Source: Streptomyces sp. CB09001
Lineage (GTDB): Bacteria; Actinomycetota; Actinomycetes; Streptomycetales; Streptomycetaceae
Direction of reading: 5' to 3'
Assembly (NCBI RefSeq): GCF_003369795.1
Contig: NZ_CP026730.1
Location: forward strand, 5,509,001 to 5,573,000
DNA length: 64,000 nt
The notes beneath the pieces were generated by a model that worked only from the letters and a program-made list of their open reading frames with translations, was not told where the DNA came from and made no database searches. Positions 23,287 through 30,778 of this stretch are shown here, in pieces. The translations under genes and the position numbers were made by a program. Positions within the stretch are counted from its first letter, which is position 1; each line of letters starts with the position of its first letter.

Positions 23287-24174
23287 CTAGACCTTGCCGA
23301 CGGTTCCGGCGTCGGCGGTCTCCACGTCGTCCGCGCTGAGCACCGCACCGGTCGACTTCTTCGCCCGCCGCAGCCGGCGCTCCAGCCAGCCCGCGAAGGT
23401 GGTGAGCGAGAAGTTGAGCGCGATGTAGATCACCGCGACCACGGTGAAGCTGGCGATCACGTTGGCGCCGTAGTAGCCGCTCATCGTGTTGGCCGAGGCG
23501 AGCAGCTCCGGGAAGGTGAGGACGGCGCCACCGAGCGCGGTGTCCTTCAGGATCACGACGAGCTGGCTGACGATGGCCGGGAGCATCGTGGTGACCGCCT
23601 GCGGCAGCAGGATCAGCCGCATCGACTGCCCCTTGCGCAGCCCGATCGCCATCGCTCCCTCGGCCTGGCCCTTGGGCAGCGCGAGGATGCCCGCACGGAC
23701 GATCTCCGCGAGGACCGAGGCGTTGTACAGCACCAGACCGGTGACGACGGCGTAGAGCGGACGGTCGTCCGAGCTGACGTTGGTGTACTCGGCGAACAGG
23801 GCGAGGCCGAAGATCATCAGCACCAGCACCGGGATGGAGCGGAAGAACTCCACCACGATCGCGACCGGGATCCGTACCCACGCGTGGTCCGACAGCCGGG
23901 CGATGCCGAGCACGGCACCGAGCGGCAGGGCGATGACCATCGCGAGGGCCGCTGCCTTGAGGGTGTTCTGCAGACCGGGCCAGATGTACGTCGACCAGGG
24001 CTCGCCGCTGGTGAAGAACATCTTCCACTTGTCCCAGTCGAGCTGCCCCTTCTCGTCCAGGGTCGTGAACACCCACCACAGCAGGGCCGCGATGGCCACC
24101 ACGAAGACGGCCGTGAACACGACGTTGCGTCGCTTGGCGCGTGGCCCCTGCGCGTCGTAGAGAACGGAACTCAT
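23287..24174 (-). CDS. gluD: Glutamate ABC transporter permease GluD
   Basis: A 295-residue inner-membrane permease of the polar-amino-acid (HisMQ/GltK) class. It has an N-terminal membrane segment (NVVFTAVFVVAIAALLWWVF), further helices from GLQNTLKAAALAMVIALPLGAVLG, and the cytoplasmic EAA loop EIVRAGILALPKGQAEGAMAIGLRKGQSMRLILLPQA that contacts the ATPase. The C-terminus is polar and long. It overlaps gluC by 4 bp. With gluC it forms the membrane channel of the GluABCD importer known from Corynebacterium and Streptomyces. Confidence 0.94.
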   Translation of the reverse strand: MSSVLYDAQGPRAKRRNVVFTAVFVVAIAALLWWVFTTLDEKGQLDWDKWKMFFTSGEPWSTYIWPGLQNTLKAAALAMVIALPLGAVLGIARLSDHAWVRIPVAIVVEFFRSIPVLVLMIFGLALFAEYTNVSSDDRPLYAVVTGLVLYNASVLAEIVRAGILALPKGQAEGAMAIGLRKGQSMRLILLPQAVTTMLPAIVSQLVVILKDTALGGAVLTFPELLASANTMSGYYGANVIASFTVVAVIYIALNFSLTTFAGWLERRLRRAKKSTGAVLSADDVETADAGTVGKV

Positions 24175-24839
24175 CGCTTCACCGCCACCTTCTTGCCCAC
24201 CCAGCCGAGGATCAGACCGGTCGGCAGCGTCAGGATCACGAAGCCGACGGCGATGATCGCGGAGATCAGCAGCAGCTGCGCCTCGTTCTCGATCATGTCC
24301 TTCATCAGCGCGGCGGCTTCGGCAACGCCGATGGCCGCGGCGACCGTGGTGTTCTTGATGAGTGCGATCAGTACGTTCGCCAGCGGGCCGACCGTGGACC
24401 GGAACGCCTGCGGCAGCACCACCAGGCGCAGCACCTGACCGAAGCTGAGCCCGATCGCCCGGGCCGCCTCCGCCTGACCGACGGGCACGGTGTTGATGCC
24501 GGAGCGCAGGGCCTCACACACGAAGGCCGAGGTGTAGAGGATCAGACCCAGGACGGCGAGCCGGAAGTTGATCGTCTCGAAGTTGTCGCCGCCGCCGAGT
24601 GTGACGCCGAGGGTCTGGTTGAGACCGAGGGACGCGAACAAGATGATGACGGTGAGCGGAATGTTCCGCACGGTGTTCACGTACGCGGTCCCGAGGCCGC
24701 GCATCAACGGCACCGGGCCGACGCGCATGGCGGCCAGTATTGTGCCCCAGATCAGGGAGCCGACGGCCGAGAGTACAGCGAGCTGCACTGTCGTCCAGAA
24801 GGCTCCCAGCAGGTCGTAATCCTGAAGAAAGTCGAACAC
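24171..24839 (-). CDS. gluC: Glutamate ABC transporter permease GluC
   Basis: A 222-residue permease of the same class as gluD. The EAA loop is CEALRSGINTVPVGQAEAARAIGLSFGQVLRLVVLPQAFRS. GTG 24839 (VFDFLQDYDLLGAFWTTVQL) is chosen since it has a clear GGGAG ribosome-binding site; the upstream frame runs through the intercistronic hairpin and is not coding. The gap to gluB contains a very stable hairpin (24868-24917), which probably keeps permease expression below that of the binding protein. Confidence 0.94.
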   Translation of the reverse strand: MFDFLQDYDLLGAFWTTVQLAVLSAVGSLIWGTILAAMRVGPVPLMRGLGTAYVNTVRNIPLTVIILFASLGLNQTLGVTLGGGDNFETINFRLAVLGLILYTSAFVCEALRSGINTVPVGQAEAARAIGLSFGQVLRLVVLPQAFRSTVGPLANVLIALIKNTTVAAAIGVAEAAALMKDMIENEAQLLLISAIIAVGFVILTLPTGLILGWVGKKVAVKR

Positions 24840-24867
24840 GATCTCCCGCGCTTCCGCGTGTAGGGAT

Positions 24868-24917
24868 GCCCGCCCCGGTGTGCCGCCCCTTCCGGAGGGC
24901 GGCACACCGGGGCGGGC
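24868..24917 (-). terminator. Intercistronic 21-bp perfect hairpin between gluB and gluC
   Basis: The arms at 24868-24888 and 24897-24917 are perfectly complementary over 21 nt (core GGTGTGCCGCCC/GGGCGGCACACC) around an 8-nt loop CTTCCGGA. It begins 6 nt after the gluB stop. In ABC-transporter operons such structures act as partial terminators or 3' mRNA stabilisers, so that the binding protein is made in excess. Confidence 0.8.
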
Positions 24918-24923
24918 CCGGCC

Positions 24924-25760
24924 TCAGCTCTTGATGTCGCCGATCTTCGGCGCCGGCTCGTTCTTGTAGTTGGCCGGACCGAAGTTGTCCTTCACGGCCT
25001 TGTCCCAGGCCCCGTCGGTGGCCATGGCCTCGAGCGCGTCGTTGATCTTGGCCTTGAGGTCGCTGCCCTTCTTGACGCCGATGCCGTAGTTCTCGTTGGT
25101 CATCTTGAAGCCGCCCAGCTTGAACTTGCCCTTGAACTGCGACTGGGCGGCGTAGCCGGCGAGGATCGAGTCGTCCGTGGTCAGCGCGTCGATGGCGCCG
25201 GTCTGCAGGCCGTTCAGACAGGCGGAGTACGTCGGGTACTTCTGCAGCTGGGCCTTGGGCGCGAGCTTGTCCTTGACGTTCTGCGCCGAGGTGGAGCCCG
25301 TCACCGAGCAGAGCTTCGCGTCGTTCAGGTCCTCCGGCGACTTGATCTTGTCGTCGTCGGCGCGGATCAGCACGTCCTGGTGGGCCAGCAGGTACGGGCC
25401 GGCGAAGTCGACCTTCTCCGAGCGCTCGGGGGTGATCGAGTACGTGGCGGCGATGAAGTCGACGTCACCGCGCTGCAGCATGGTCTCGCGGTCGGCGCTC
25501 TTCGACTCCTTCCACTCGATCTGGTCCTCGGTGTAGCCGAGCTTCTTGGCGACGTACGTGGCAACGTCCACGTCGAAGCCCGCGTAGCCGTCCGGGGTCT
25601 TCTGGCCGAGGCCGGGCTGGTCGAACTTGATGCCGATGGTGATCTTCTTGCCGTCGCCGCCGGACGAGCCGCCGTCCTTGTCGTCGCCGCCGCACGCGGT
25701 GGCGGTCAGGGCGAGGGCGAGCACGGCGGCCGAGGCGGCGGAGACCTTGCGAAGCTTCAT
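24924..25760 (-). CDS. gluB: Glutamate-binding lipoprotein GluB
   Basis: A 278-residue extracytoplasmic solute-binding protein (family 3). The signal peptide KLRKVSAASAAVLALALTATAC ends in a lipobox (ATAC) with the cysteine to be lipidated. The mature protein has the type-II binding fold (ITIGIKFDQPGLGQKTPDGYAGFDVDVATYVAKKLG...ADRETMLQRGDVDFIAATYSITPERSEKVDFAGPYL). The second ATG (25760) is chosen, because the Shine-Dalgarno AAAGGA overlaps the first ATG at 25769. It precedes a strong hairpin. It delivers glutamate (and perhaps other acidic amino acids) to GluCD. Confidence 0.94.
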   Translation of the reverse strand: MKLRKVSAASAAVLALALTATACGGDDKDGGSSGGDGKKITIGIKFDQPGLGQKTPDGYAGFDVDVATYVAKKLGYTEDQIEWKESKSADRETMLQRGDVDFIAATYSITPERSEKVDFAGPYLLAHQDVLIRADDDKIKSPEDLNDAKLCSVTGSTSAQNVKDKLAPKAQLQKYPTYSACLNGLQTGAIDALTTDDSILAGYAAQSQFKGKFKLGGFKMTNENYGIGVKKGSDLKAKINDALEAMATDGAWDKAVKDNFGPANYKNEPAPKIGDIKS

Positions 25761-25884
25761 GGTGGACATCCTTTGGCTGTGATCGAGCTGCGATCGGACG
25801 ATCAGAGGATCAGGCGATCAGGTGCGGCCGTCGGGAAGGGCCGCCGGTGCGGTCGGCGCCGGACGCCGGAGCCGCTCCGAAATC

Positions 25885-26661
25885 TCAGTGGTGCAGGATC
25901 TTCGACAGGAAGTCCTTGGCACGGTCGCTGCGCGGATTGCTGAAGAACTGGTCCGGCGTGGCCTCTTCGACGATGCGGCCGTCCGCCATGAACACCACGC
26001 GGTTGGCGGCGGAGCGGGCGAAGCCCATCTCGTGCGTGACCACGACCATGGTCATGCCGTCCTGCGCGAGCTGCTTCATCACCTCGAGCACCTCGTTGAT
26101 CATCTCGGGGTCGAGGGCCGACGTCGGCTCGTCGAAGAGCATGACCTTCGGGTCCATGGCCAGCGCACGCGCGATGGCGACACGTTGCTGCTGACCGCCG
26201 GAGAGCTGCGCGGGGTACTTGTCCGCCTGGGCGCCCACGCCGACCCGGTCGAGCAGGGCGCGGGCCTTCTCCTCGGCCTTCTTGGCGTCGACCTTGCGGA
26301 CCTTGACCTGGCCCAGGGTCACGTTCTCCAGCACCGTCTTGTGCGCGAAGAGGTTGAACGACTGGAAGACCATGCCGACGTCGGCCCGCAGCCTGGCCAG
26401 CTCCTTGCCCTCGGCGGGCAGCGCCTTGCCGTCGATCGTGATCGAACCGTCGTCGATGGTCTCCAGACGGTTGACGGTGCGGCACAGGGTGGACTTGCCG
26501 GACCCGGAGGGTCCGATGACCACGACGACCTCGCCGCGGTGAATCGTCAGGTCGATGTCCTGGAGCACGTGCAACGCGCCGAAGTGCTTGTTGACACTCT
26601 TCAGGACGACCAGTTCGCCGGTCCCAGCCTTGTCTTCCTTGGCCACCGATACTTCGGTCAT
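25885..26661 (-). CDS. gluA: Glutamate ABC transporter ATP-binding protein GluA
   Basis: A 258-residue ABC ATPase. Walker A GPSGSGKST, Q-loop (FQSFNLFAH), signature LSGGQQQR, Walker B VMLFDEPTSALDP and the switch histidine (VVTHEM) are all present. The order gluA-gluB-gluC-gluD matches the actinobacterial glutamate importer. ATG 26661 (MTEVSVAKEDK) is used; an upstream in-frame GTG would add 18 residues with no homology. The gap to gluB (124 nt) holds several GATC-containing repeats but no clear terminator. A divergent OmpR-type regulator lies about 300 bp upstream. Confidence 0.93.
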   Translation of the reverse strand: MTEVSVAKEDKAGTGELVVLKSVNKHFGALHVLQDIDLTIHRGEVVVVIGPSGSGKSTLCRTVNRLETIDDGSITIDGKALPAEGKELARLRADVGMVFQSFNLFAHKTVLENVTLGQVKVRKVDAKKAEEKARALLDRVGVGAQADKYPAQLSGGQQQRVAIARALAMDPKVMLFDEPTSALDPEMINEVLEVMKQLAQDGMTMVVVTHEMGFARSAANRVVFMADGRIVEEATPDQFFSNPRSDRAKDFLSKILHH

Positions 26662-26963
26662 CGCTCTCGGGCTCCGTCCTCCTGGGTTTCGCAGGACAGT
26701 AGTGACCCGGGCCACGTCACGTCTCTACATCTGAGCGAGATCTGAGCATCACGATCCGATAGCAATCGGACACGAGTCGTAGCACTTGTGAGCTGGGCGC
26801 ATATCGGCCGGATAACTTCGAGCGGCCGCAACCGGAAGCCTCTTGACGGCGTCGCCCTCCATCGGCGTCACTGCACAGGACGCACGCGCGCGTGCCCGTC
26901 CATGAGCCCGTCCCGATTTCTACCCGCCCCGAGCGTACGGCCGATGAACCGAAGGGAGCCCGG
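26662..26963. promoter_or_regulatory. Divergent control region between gluA and the OmpR-type regulator
   Basis: About 300 nt without a gene. It holds a direct repeat TCTGAGC at 26730-26736 and 26741-26747 (period 11 bp), the spacing used by PhoB/OmpR-type response regulators. A perfect inverted repeat TCCGAT-AGCA-ATCGGA follows at 26755-26770. Both are placed to affect gluA and/or the regulator gene. Confidence 0.5.
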
Positions 26964-27650
26964 ATGAGACTGCTGCTCGTCGAGGACGACAACCACGTGG
27001 CCGCCGCCCTGTCCGCGATCCTGGCACGGCACGGCTTCGACGTCACCCACGCGCGCAGCGGCGAGGAGGCACTCCAGGCGCTGGTCCCCGAGGTCGACGG
27101 CTTCGGCGTCGTGCTGCTCGACCTGGGCCTGCCCGACCAGGACGGCTACGAGGTGTGCGGCAAGATCCGCAAGCGCACCAGCACCCCGGTCATCATGGTC
27201 ACCGCGCGTGCCGACGTGCGCTCCCGCATCCACGGCCTCAACCTCGGCGCCGACGACTACGTGGTCAAGCCGTACGACACGGGGGAACTGCTCGCCCGGA
27301 TCCACGCCGTCAGCCGGCGCACCGCCCACGAGGACGCCACCGGGAGCACGGAGACCGTCGTCCGCCTCGGCGCCGTGCGCATCGAACTGCCGACACGCCA
27401 GGTGAGCGTGGACGGTTCGGTTGTCCAACTCACCCGCAAGGAGTTCGATCTGCTCGCCCTGCTCGCCCAGCGTCCCGGTGTGGTCTTCCGCCGGGAGCAG
27501 ATCATCAGCGAGGTGTGGCGCACCAGCTGGGAGGGGACCGGTCGCACCCTGGAGGTGCACGTCGCGTCCCTGCGTTCCAAGCTGCACATGCCCGCGCTGA
27601 TCGAGACCGTCCGCGGCGTCGGCTACCGCCTCGTCGCCCCCACCGCCTAG
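26964..27650 (+). CDS. OmpR/PhoB-family response regulator
   Basis: A 228-residue response regulator. The receiver domain has the acidic pair (LLVEDDNH), the phospho-acceptor in VVLLDLGLPDQDGYEV, and the conserved Thr and Lys (VTARAD, VKPYD). The C-terminal winged-helix (VQLTRKEFDLLALLAQRPGVVFRREQIISEVW...RTLEVHVASLRSKL..IETVRGVGYRL) is of the OmpR type. ATG 26964 has the ribosome-binding site GAAGGGAG; an earlier frame start at 26892 is not supported. The sensor kinase follows 9 nt downstream. It is divergent from gluA, so the glu operon is an obvious candidate target. Confidence 0.94.
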   Translation: MRLLLVEDDNHVAAALSAILARHGFDVTHARSGEEALQALVPEVDGFGVVLLDLGLPDQDGYEVCGKIRKRTSTPVIMVTARADVRSRIHGLNLGADDYVVKPYDTGELLARIHAVSRRTAHEDATGSTETVVRLGAVRIELPTRQVSVDGSVVQLTRKEFDLLALLAQRPGVVFRREQIISEVWRTSWEGTGRTLEVHVASLRSKLHMPALIETVRGVGYRLVAPTA

Positions 27651-27659
27651 CGGGGCCGG

Positions 27660-29087
27660 GTGAGCACCCGCCTGCTCCCGCTGCTCATCGTCCTGATGGC
27701 GGCCGTCCTGCTCGCGCTCGGCGTGCCGCTCGGCATCAGCGGCGCCCGCGCGGAACAGCAGAAGGTCGTCATCGACCGCATCGACGACACGGCACGCTTC
27801 GCCGCGCTCGCCCAGTTCGTCACGGAGGACGGCTCGGGCGGCTCCCGCCGGACGGACACGGACGAGCGCCTGGAGACCCTGCAGACCGAGCTGACCAGCT
27901 ACTACGAGGTCTACGGCATCAAGGCCGGGGTCTTCTACCGCAACCACATCCCGATGGCCAACGCGCCCACGACCTGGTTCCTGCCCCAGACCGGCGAGGT
28001 CCGCGACTCCTTCGACGAGGCGCTGCTCAGCCGCCGAAGCCACGACCCCGAGCAGGTGTGGCCCTGGCAGGACGGCCGGCTCGTGGTGGCCTCGCCGGTC
28101 ATCCGGGACGGCGACGTGGTCGCGGTCGTGGTCACCGAGTCGCCGACCGACTCGATGCGCTCGAGCACCCTGCGCGGCTGGCTGGTCATCGGCGCCGGGG
28201 AGTTCGCCGCGATGCTGCTCGCCGTCGGTGCGGCGCTGCGGCTGACCGGCTGGGTGCTCAGGCCGGTACGGGTACTCGACGCCACCACCCACGACATCGC
28301 CACCGGGCGTCTCAAGTCCCGGGTCGCGCCCTCCGGGGGACCGCCGGAGCTCAGACGCCTGGCCCGGTCGTTCAACGAGATGGCCGACCACGTGGAGGAC
28401 GTCCTGGAGCAGCAGCGGGCCTTCGTCGCCGACGCCTCCCACCAGCTGCGCAACCCGCTCGCCGCCCTCCTGCTGCGCATCGAGCTGCTCGCCCTGGAAC
28501 TGCCCGAGGGCAACGAGGAGATCGCCTCCGTCCAGACCGAGGGCAAACGCCTGGCCCGGGTCCTGGACGACCTGCTCGACCTGGCGCTGGCCGAGCACAG
28601 CCAGGCCGACCTGAAGGTCACCGACGTCGGCGCGCTGGCCGCCGAGCGGGTGGCCGCCTGGTCACCGACGGCCGACGTCAAGGGCGTACGGCTGGTCGGC
28701 GACTGCCCGCCGACCACGGGCTGGGCCGACCCGGTGACCCTGTCGAGCGCCCTGGACGCCGTCATCGACAACGCGGTGAAGTTCACGCCGCACGGCGAGA
28801 GTGTCCGGGTCGAGGTCGCCTCCACCGGGGACGCCGCCACCGTCGTCGTCACCGACAACGGTCCCGGACTCACCGACGAGGAGCTCACGCGCGTGGGCGA
28901 CCGTTTCTGGCGCAGCGGCCGGCACCAGAACATCAACGGCTCCGGCCTCGGCCTGTCCATCTGCCGGGCGCTGCTCGCGGCGGGCGACGGCTCGATCTCC
29001 TTCGGCCACCACGAGCCGCACGGACTCCGGGTCACGGTCACGGTGCCCAGGACCGGCACCGGGCCCAAGGAGCCGGAGCGGCCGTGA
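27660..29087 (+). CDS. Sensor histidine kinase (HAMP-HisKA-HATPase)
   Basis: A 475-residue membrane sensor kinase. It has an N-terminal helix (LLPLLIVLMAAVLLALGVPLG), an extracytoplasmic domain of about 140 residues, a second helix (LVIGAGEFAAMLLAVGAALRL), a HAMP segment, an H-box with the phospho-acceptor histidine (FVADASHQLRNPLAAL), and N and G boxes (VIDNAVKFTP, VTDNGPGL, GSGLGLSICRALL). GTG 27660 lies close behind the regulator, so the pair is one operon. The extracytoplasmic domain (YEVYGIKAGVFYRNHIPMANAP) is not a family I can name. A TAXI-type binding protein gene converges 13 nt after its stop. Confidence 0.93.
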   Translation: MSTRLLPLLIVLMAAVLLALGVPLGISGARAEQQKVVIDRIDDTARFAALAQFVTEDGSGGSRRTDTDERLETLQTELTSYYEVYGIKAGVFYRNHIPMANAPTTWFLPQTGEVRDSFDEALLSRRSHDPEQVWPWQDGRLVVASPVIRDGDVVAVVVTESPTDSMRSSTLRGWLVIGAGEFAAMLLAVGAALRLTGWVLRPVRVLDATTHDIATGRLKSRVAPSGGPPELRRLARSFNEMADHVEDVLEQQRAFVADASHQLRNPLAALLLRIELLALELPEGNEEIASVQTEGKRLARVLDDLLDLALAEHSQADLKVTDVGALAAERVAAWSPTADVKGVRLVGDCPPTTGWADPVTLSSALDAVIDNAVKFTPHGESVRVEVASTGDAATVVVTDNGPGLTDEELTRVGDRFWRSGRHQNINGSGLGLSICRALLAAGDGSISFGHHEPHGLRVTVTVPRTGTGPKEPERP

Positions 29088-29100
29088 GAAGCGGCGGTGC

Positions 29101-30096
29101 CTACGGCTTGACCGACCGGTAGTAGCGCCGGGCGCCCTCGTGCAGTTCGAGCGGGTCGGTGTAGATCGCGGTGCGCAGGTCCACCAGTTGCGCGGAGTGC
29201 ACGTGCGCACCGATGCCGTCGCGGCTGTCGAGCACGGTCCGGGTCAGCCACTCGGTGAGCCGCGGATCGACGTCCGCGCGGGTCACCAGCAGGTTGGACA
29301 CCGCCATCGTCGGCACCACGGCGCCGTTCTGGACCGTGGGGTAGGCCGACTCCGGCATGTTGGTGGTGCGGTAGTAGCGGGTCGCGCCGCCCGACTGGTG
29401 CAGCTTGGTGACCAGGTCGTCGCCGATCGGCACGAACCGGAAGGCCGAGCTCTGTGCTATCTCCTTGAGGCCGTCCGTCGGCACCCCGCCGGACCAGAAG
29501 AACGCGTCCAGCTCGTCGCCCAGCCGTCCCGGGCCGGTGTCGATCCCGTCCGCCCGGGGCGTGATGTCCGTCTCCGGGTCGATGCCCACCGCCTTCAGCA
29601 GCCGGGTGGCGATCAGTCGTACCCCCGAGTTGGGCAGCCCTATGGCCACCCGCTTGCCCCGCAGGTCCCGCACCGACTGGATGTCCGAGTCGCTCGGCAC
29701 GACGAGCTGCACGTAGTCGTCGTAGAGCCGGGTGACCCCGCGCAGCCCCTCGGCACCCGGGCGGCCGGCCAGCTTGTACGTCTCGACCGCGTCGGCCGCG
29801 GCGATCGTGAAGTCGGCCTCCCCGGACGCCACCCGCTCGACGTTCTCCTGCGAGCCCGCGCTGGTCATCAGCCGCACGTCCAGGTCCGGCATGTCCTTGC
29901 GCAGCTCGGTGCGCAGCAGCTCGCCGTACTTCTGGTAGACGCCCGCACGCGTGCCGGTACTGAACGTGATCGTCCCGCTCGGCGGCTTCTCGCCCAGCGG
30001 CAGCAGCCACCACAGCAGCAGCCCGAGCACGACGGCACCGGCGACCGCGCCCTGGACGGCCCGGCGCCTGCCGATACGGGAGAGCAGCGTGGACAT
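29101..30096 (-). CDS. TAXI-family extracytoplasmic solute-binding protein
   Basis: A 331-residue protein of the TAXI (TRAP-associated extracytoplasmic immunogenic) family. After a basic N-terminus and one hydrophobic helix (GAVAGAVVLGLLLWWLLP, no lipobox) comes a binding-protein fold: ITFSTGTRAGVYQKYGELLR, AGSQENVERVASGEADFTIAAADAV, LRGKRVAIGLPNSGVRLIATRLL and DAFFWSGGVPTDGLKEIA. These are typical TAXI sequences. The usual TRAP permease (DctQM) is absent from the neighbourhood. The position next to a sensor kinase suggests it may present a ligand to that kinase. Start ATG 30096. Confidence 0.9.
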   Translation of the reverse strand: MSTLLSRIGRRRAVQGAVAGAVVLGLLLWWLLPLGEKPPSGTITFSTGTRAGVYQKYGELLRTELRKDMPDLDVRLMTSAGSQENVERVASGEADFTIAAADAVETYKLAGRPGAEGLRGVTRLYDDYVQLVVPSDSDIQSVRDLRGKRVAIGLPNSGVRLIATRLLKAVGIDPETDITPRADGIDTGPGRLGDELDAFFWSGGVPTDGLKEIAQSSAFRFVPIGDDLVTKLHQSGGATRYYRTTNMPESAYPTVQNGAVVPTMAVSNLLVTRADVDPRLTEWLTRTVLDSRDGIGAHVHSAQLVDLRTAIYTDPLELHEGARRYYRSVKP

Positions 30097-30169
30097 GGGG
30101 GCGATCCTGCCAGCCCGCACCCGCACTGACCAGGGCCCACTGTCAGTGGCGGTCGCTACAGTCGTCGGC

Positions 30170-30682
30170 ATGGGCAACACCCCGACCGCCGAGAGCGGCA
30201 CGCGCGTCGAGAGCGGCACGCCCTCCGCCGAGGGCCGCACCCCGCCCGCCGAGGGCAGGACGTCGCCCGCCGACCTGGTCCGTGCCTTCCACCTCGCCTT
30301 CGGGCTGGACGTCCGCAGCACGCCGACCGAGGTCCCGCCCGGCCTCGCCGCGCACAGAGGCGCGCTGCTCGCCGAGGAGGCCGCAGAGGTCGCCGAGGTG
30401 TCGGTGCGGGGCCCGCTCGACCGGCTCGCGCACGAACTGGCCGACGTGGTCTACGTGGCGTACGGCACCGCCCTCGTGCACGGCATCGACCTGGACGCGG
30501 TGATCGTGGAGGTCCACCGCTCCAACATGACCAAGCTGGGGCCCGAGGGCCGCGTCAGCCGCCGGGCCGACGGCAAGGTCCTCAAGGGCGACCACTACGA
30601 GATACCGGACGTGTCCGGCGTGCTGCGCCGACAGGGCTGGACACCGCGGACGCCGGACGCCCCGGAACCGACCGGCGCCTGA
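30170..30682 (+). CDS. MazG-like nucleotide pyrophosphohydrolase-type protein
   Basis: A 170-residue protein. After 40 low-complexity residues (TAESGTRVESGTPSAEGRT) it carries the all-alpha NTP pyrophosphohydrolase motifs EEAAEVAEVSVRG (helix 1 acidic residues) and HELADVVYVAYGTALVHGIDLDAVIVEVHRSNMTKLG (the ExxD and HxSNMxK elements). Closest in pattern to MazG/PRA-PH proteins. It may hydrolyse non-canonical NTPs or a phosphoribosyl-ATP-like compound; no histidine genes are nearby. TACAGT ends 7 nt before the ATG, suggesting a leaderless transcript. It is divergent from the TAXI gene. Confidence 0.82.
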   Translation: MGNTPTAESGTRVESGTPSAEGRTPPAEGRTSPADLVRAFHLAFGLDVRSTPTEVPPGLAAHRGALLAEEAAEVAEVSVRGPLDRLAHELADVVYVAYGTALVHGIDLDAVIVEVHRSNMTKLGPEGRVSRRADGKVLKGDHYEIPDVSGVLRRQGWTPRTPDAPEPTGA

Positions 30683-30723
30683 CCCCGGCGTACGACGACT
30701 CCGGCGCCCGACTCCGGCACAGG

Positions 30724-30753
30724 ACGACTCCGGCACCCGGGTGCCGGAGTCGT
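30724..30753. terminator. Bidirectional 15-bp perfect hairpin
   Basis: The 30-nt block is a perfect palindrome; its arms begin ACGACTCCGGCACCC and meet without loop bases. It sits between the MazG-like gene (+) and the antiporter gene (-), and can serve both. GACTCCGGC also recurs twice just upstream (30676-30720), apparently copied from one arm. Confidence 0.75.
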
Positions 30754-30778
30754 GCCAGAGGGCTGAGGCCGCTGCCGG

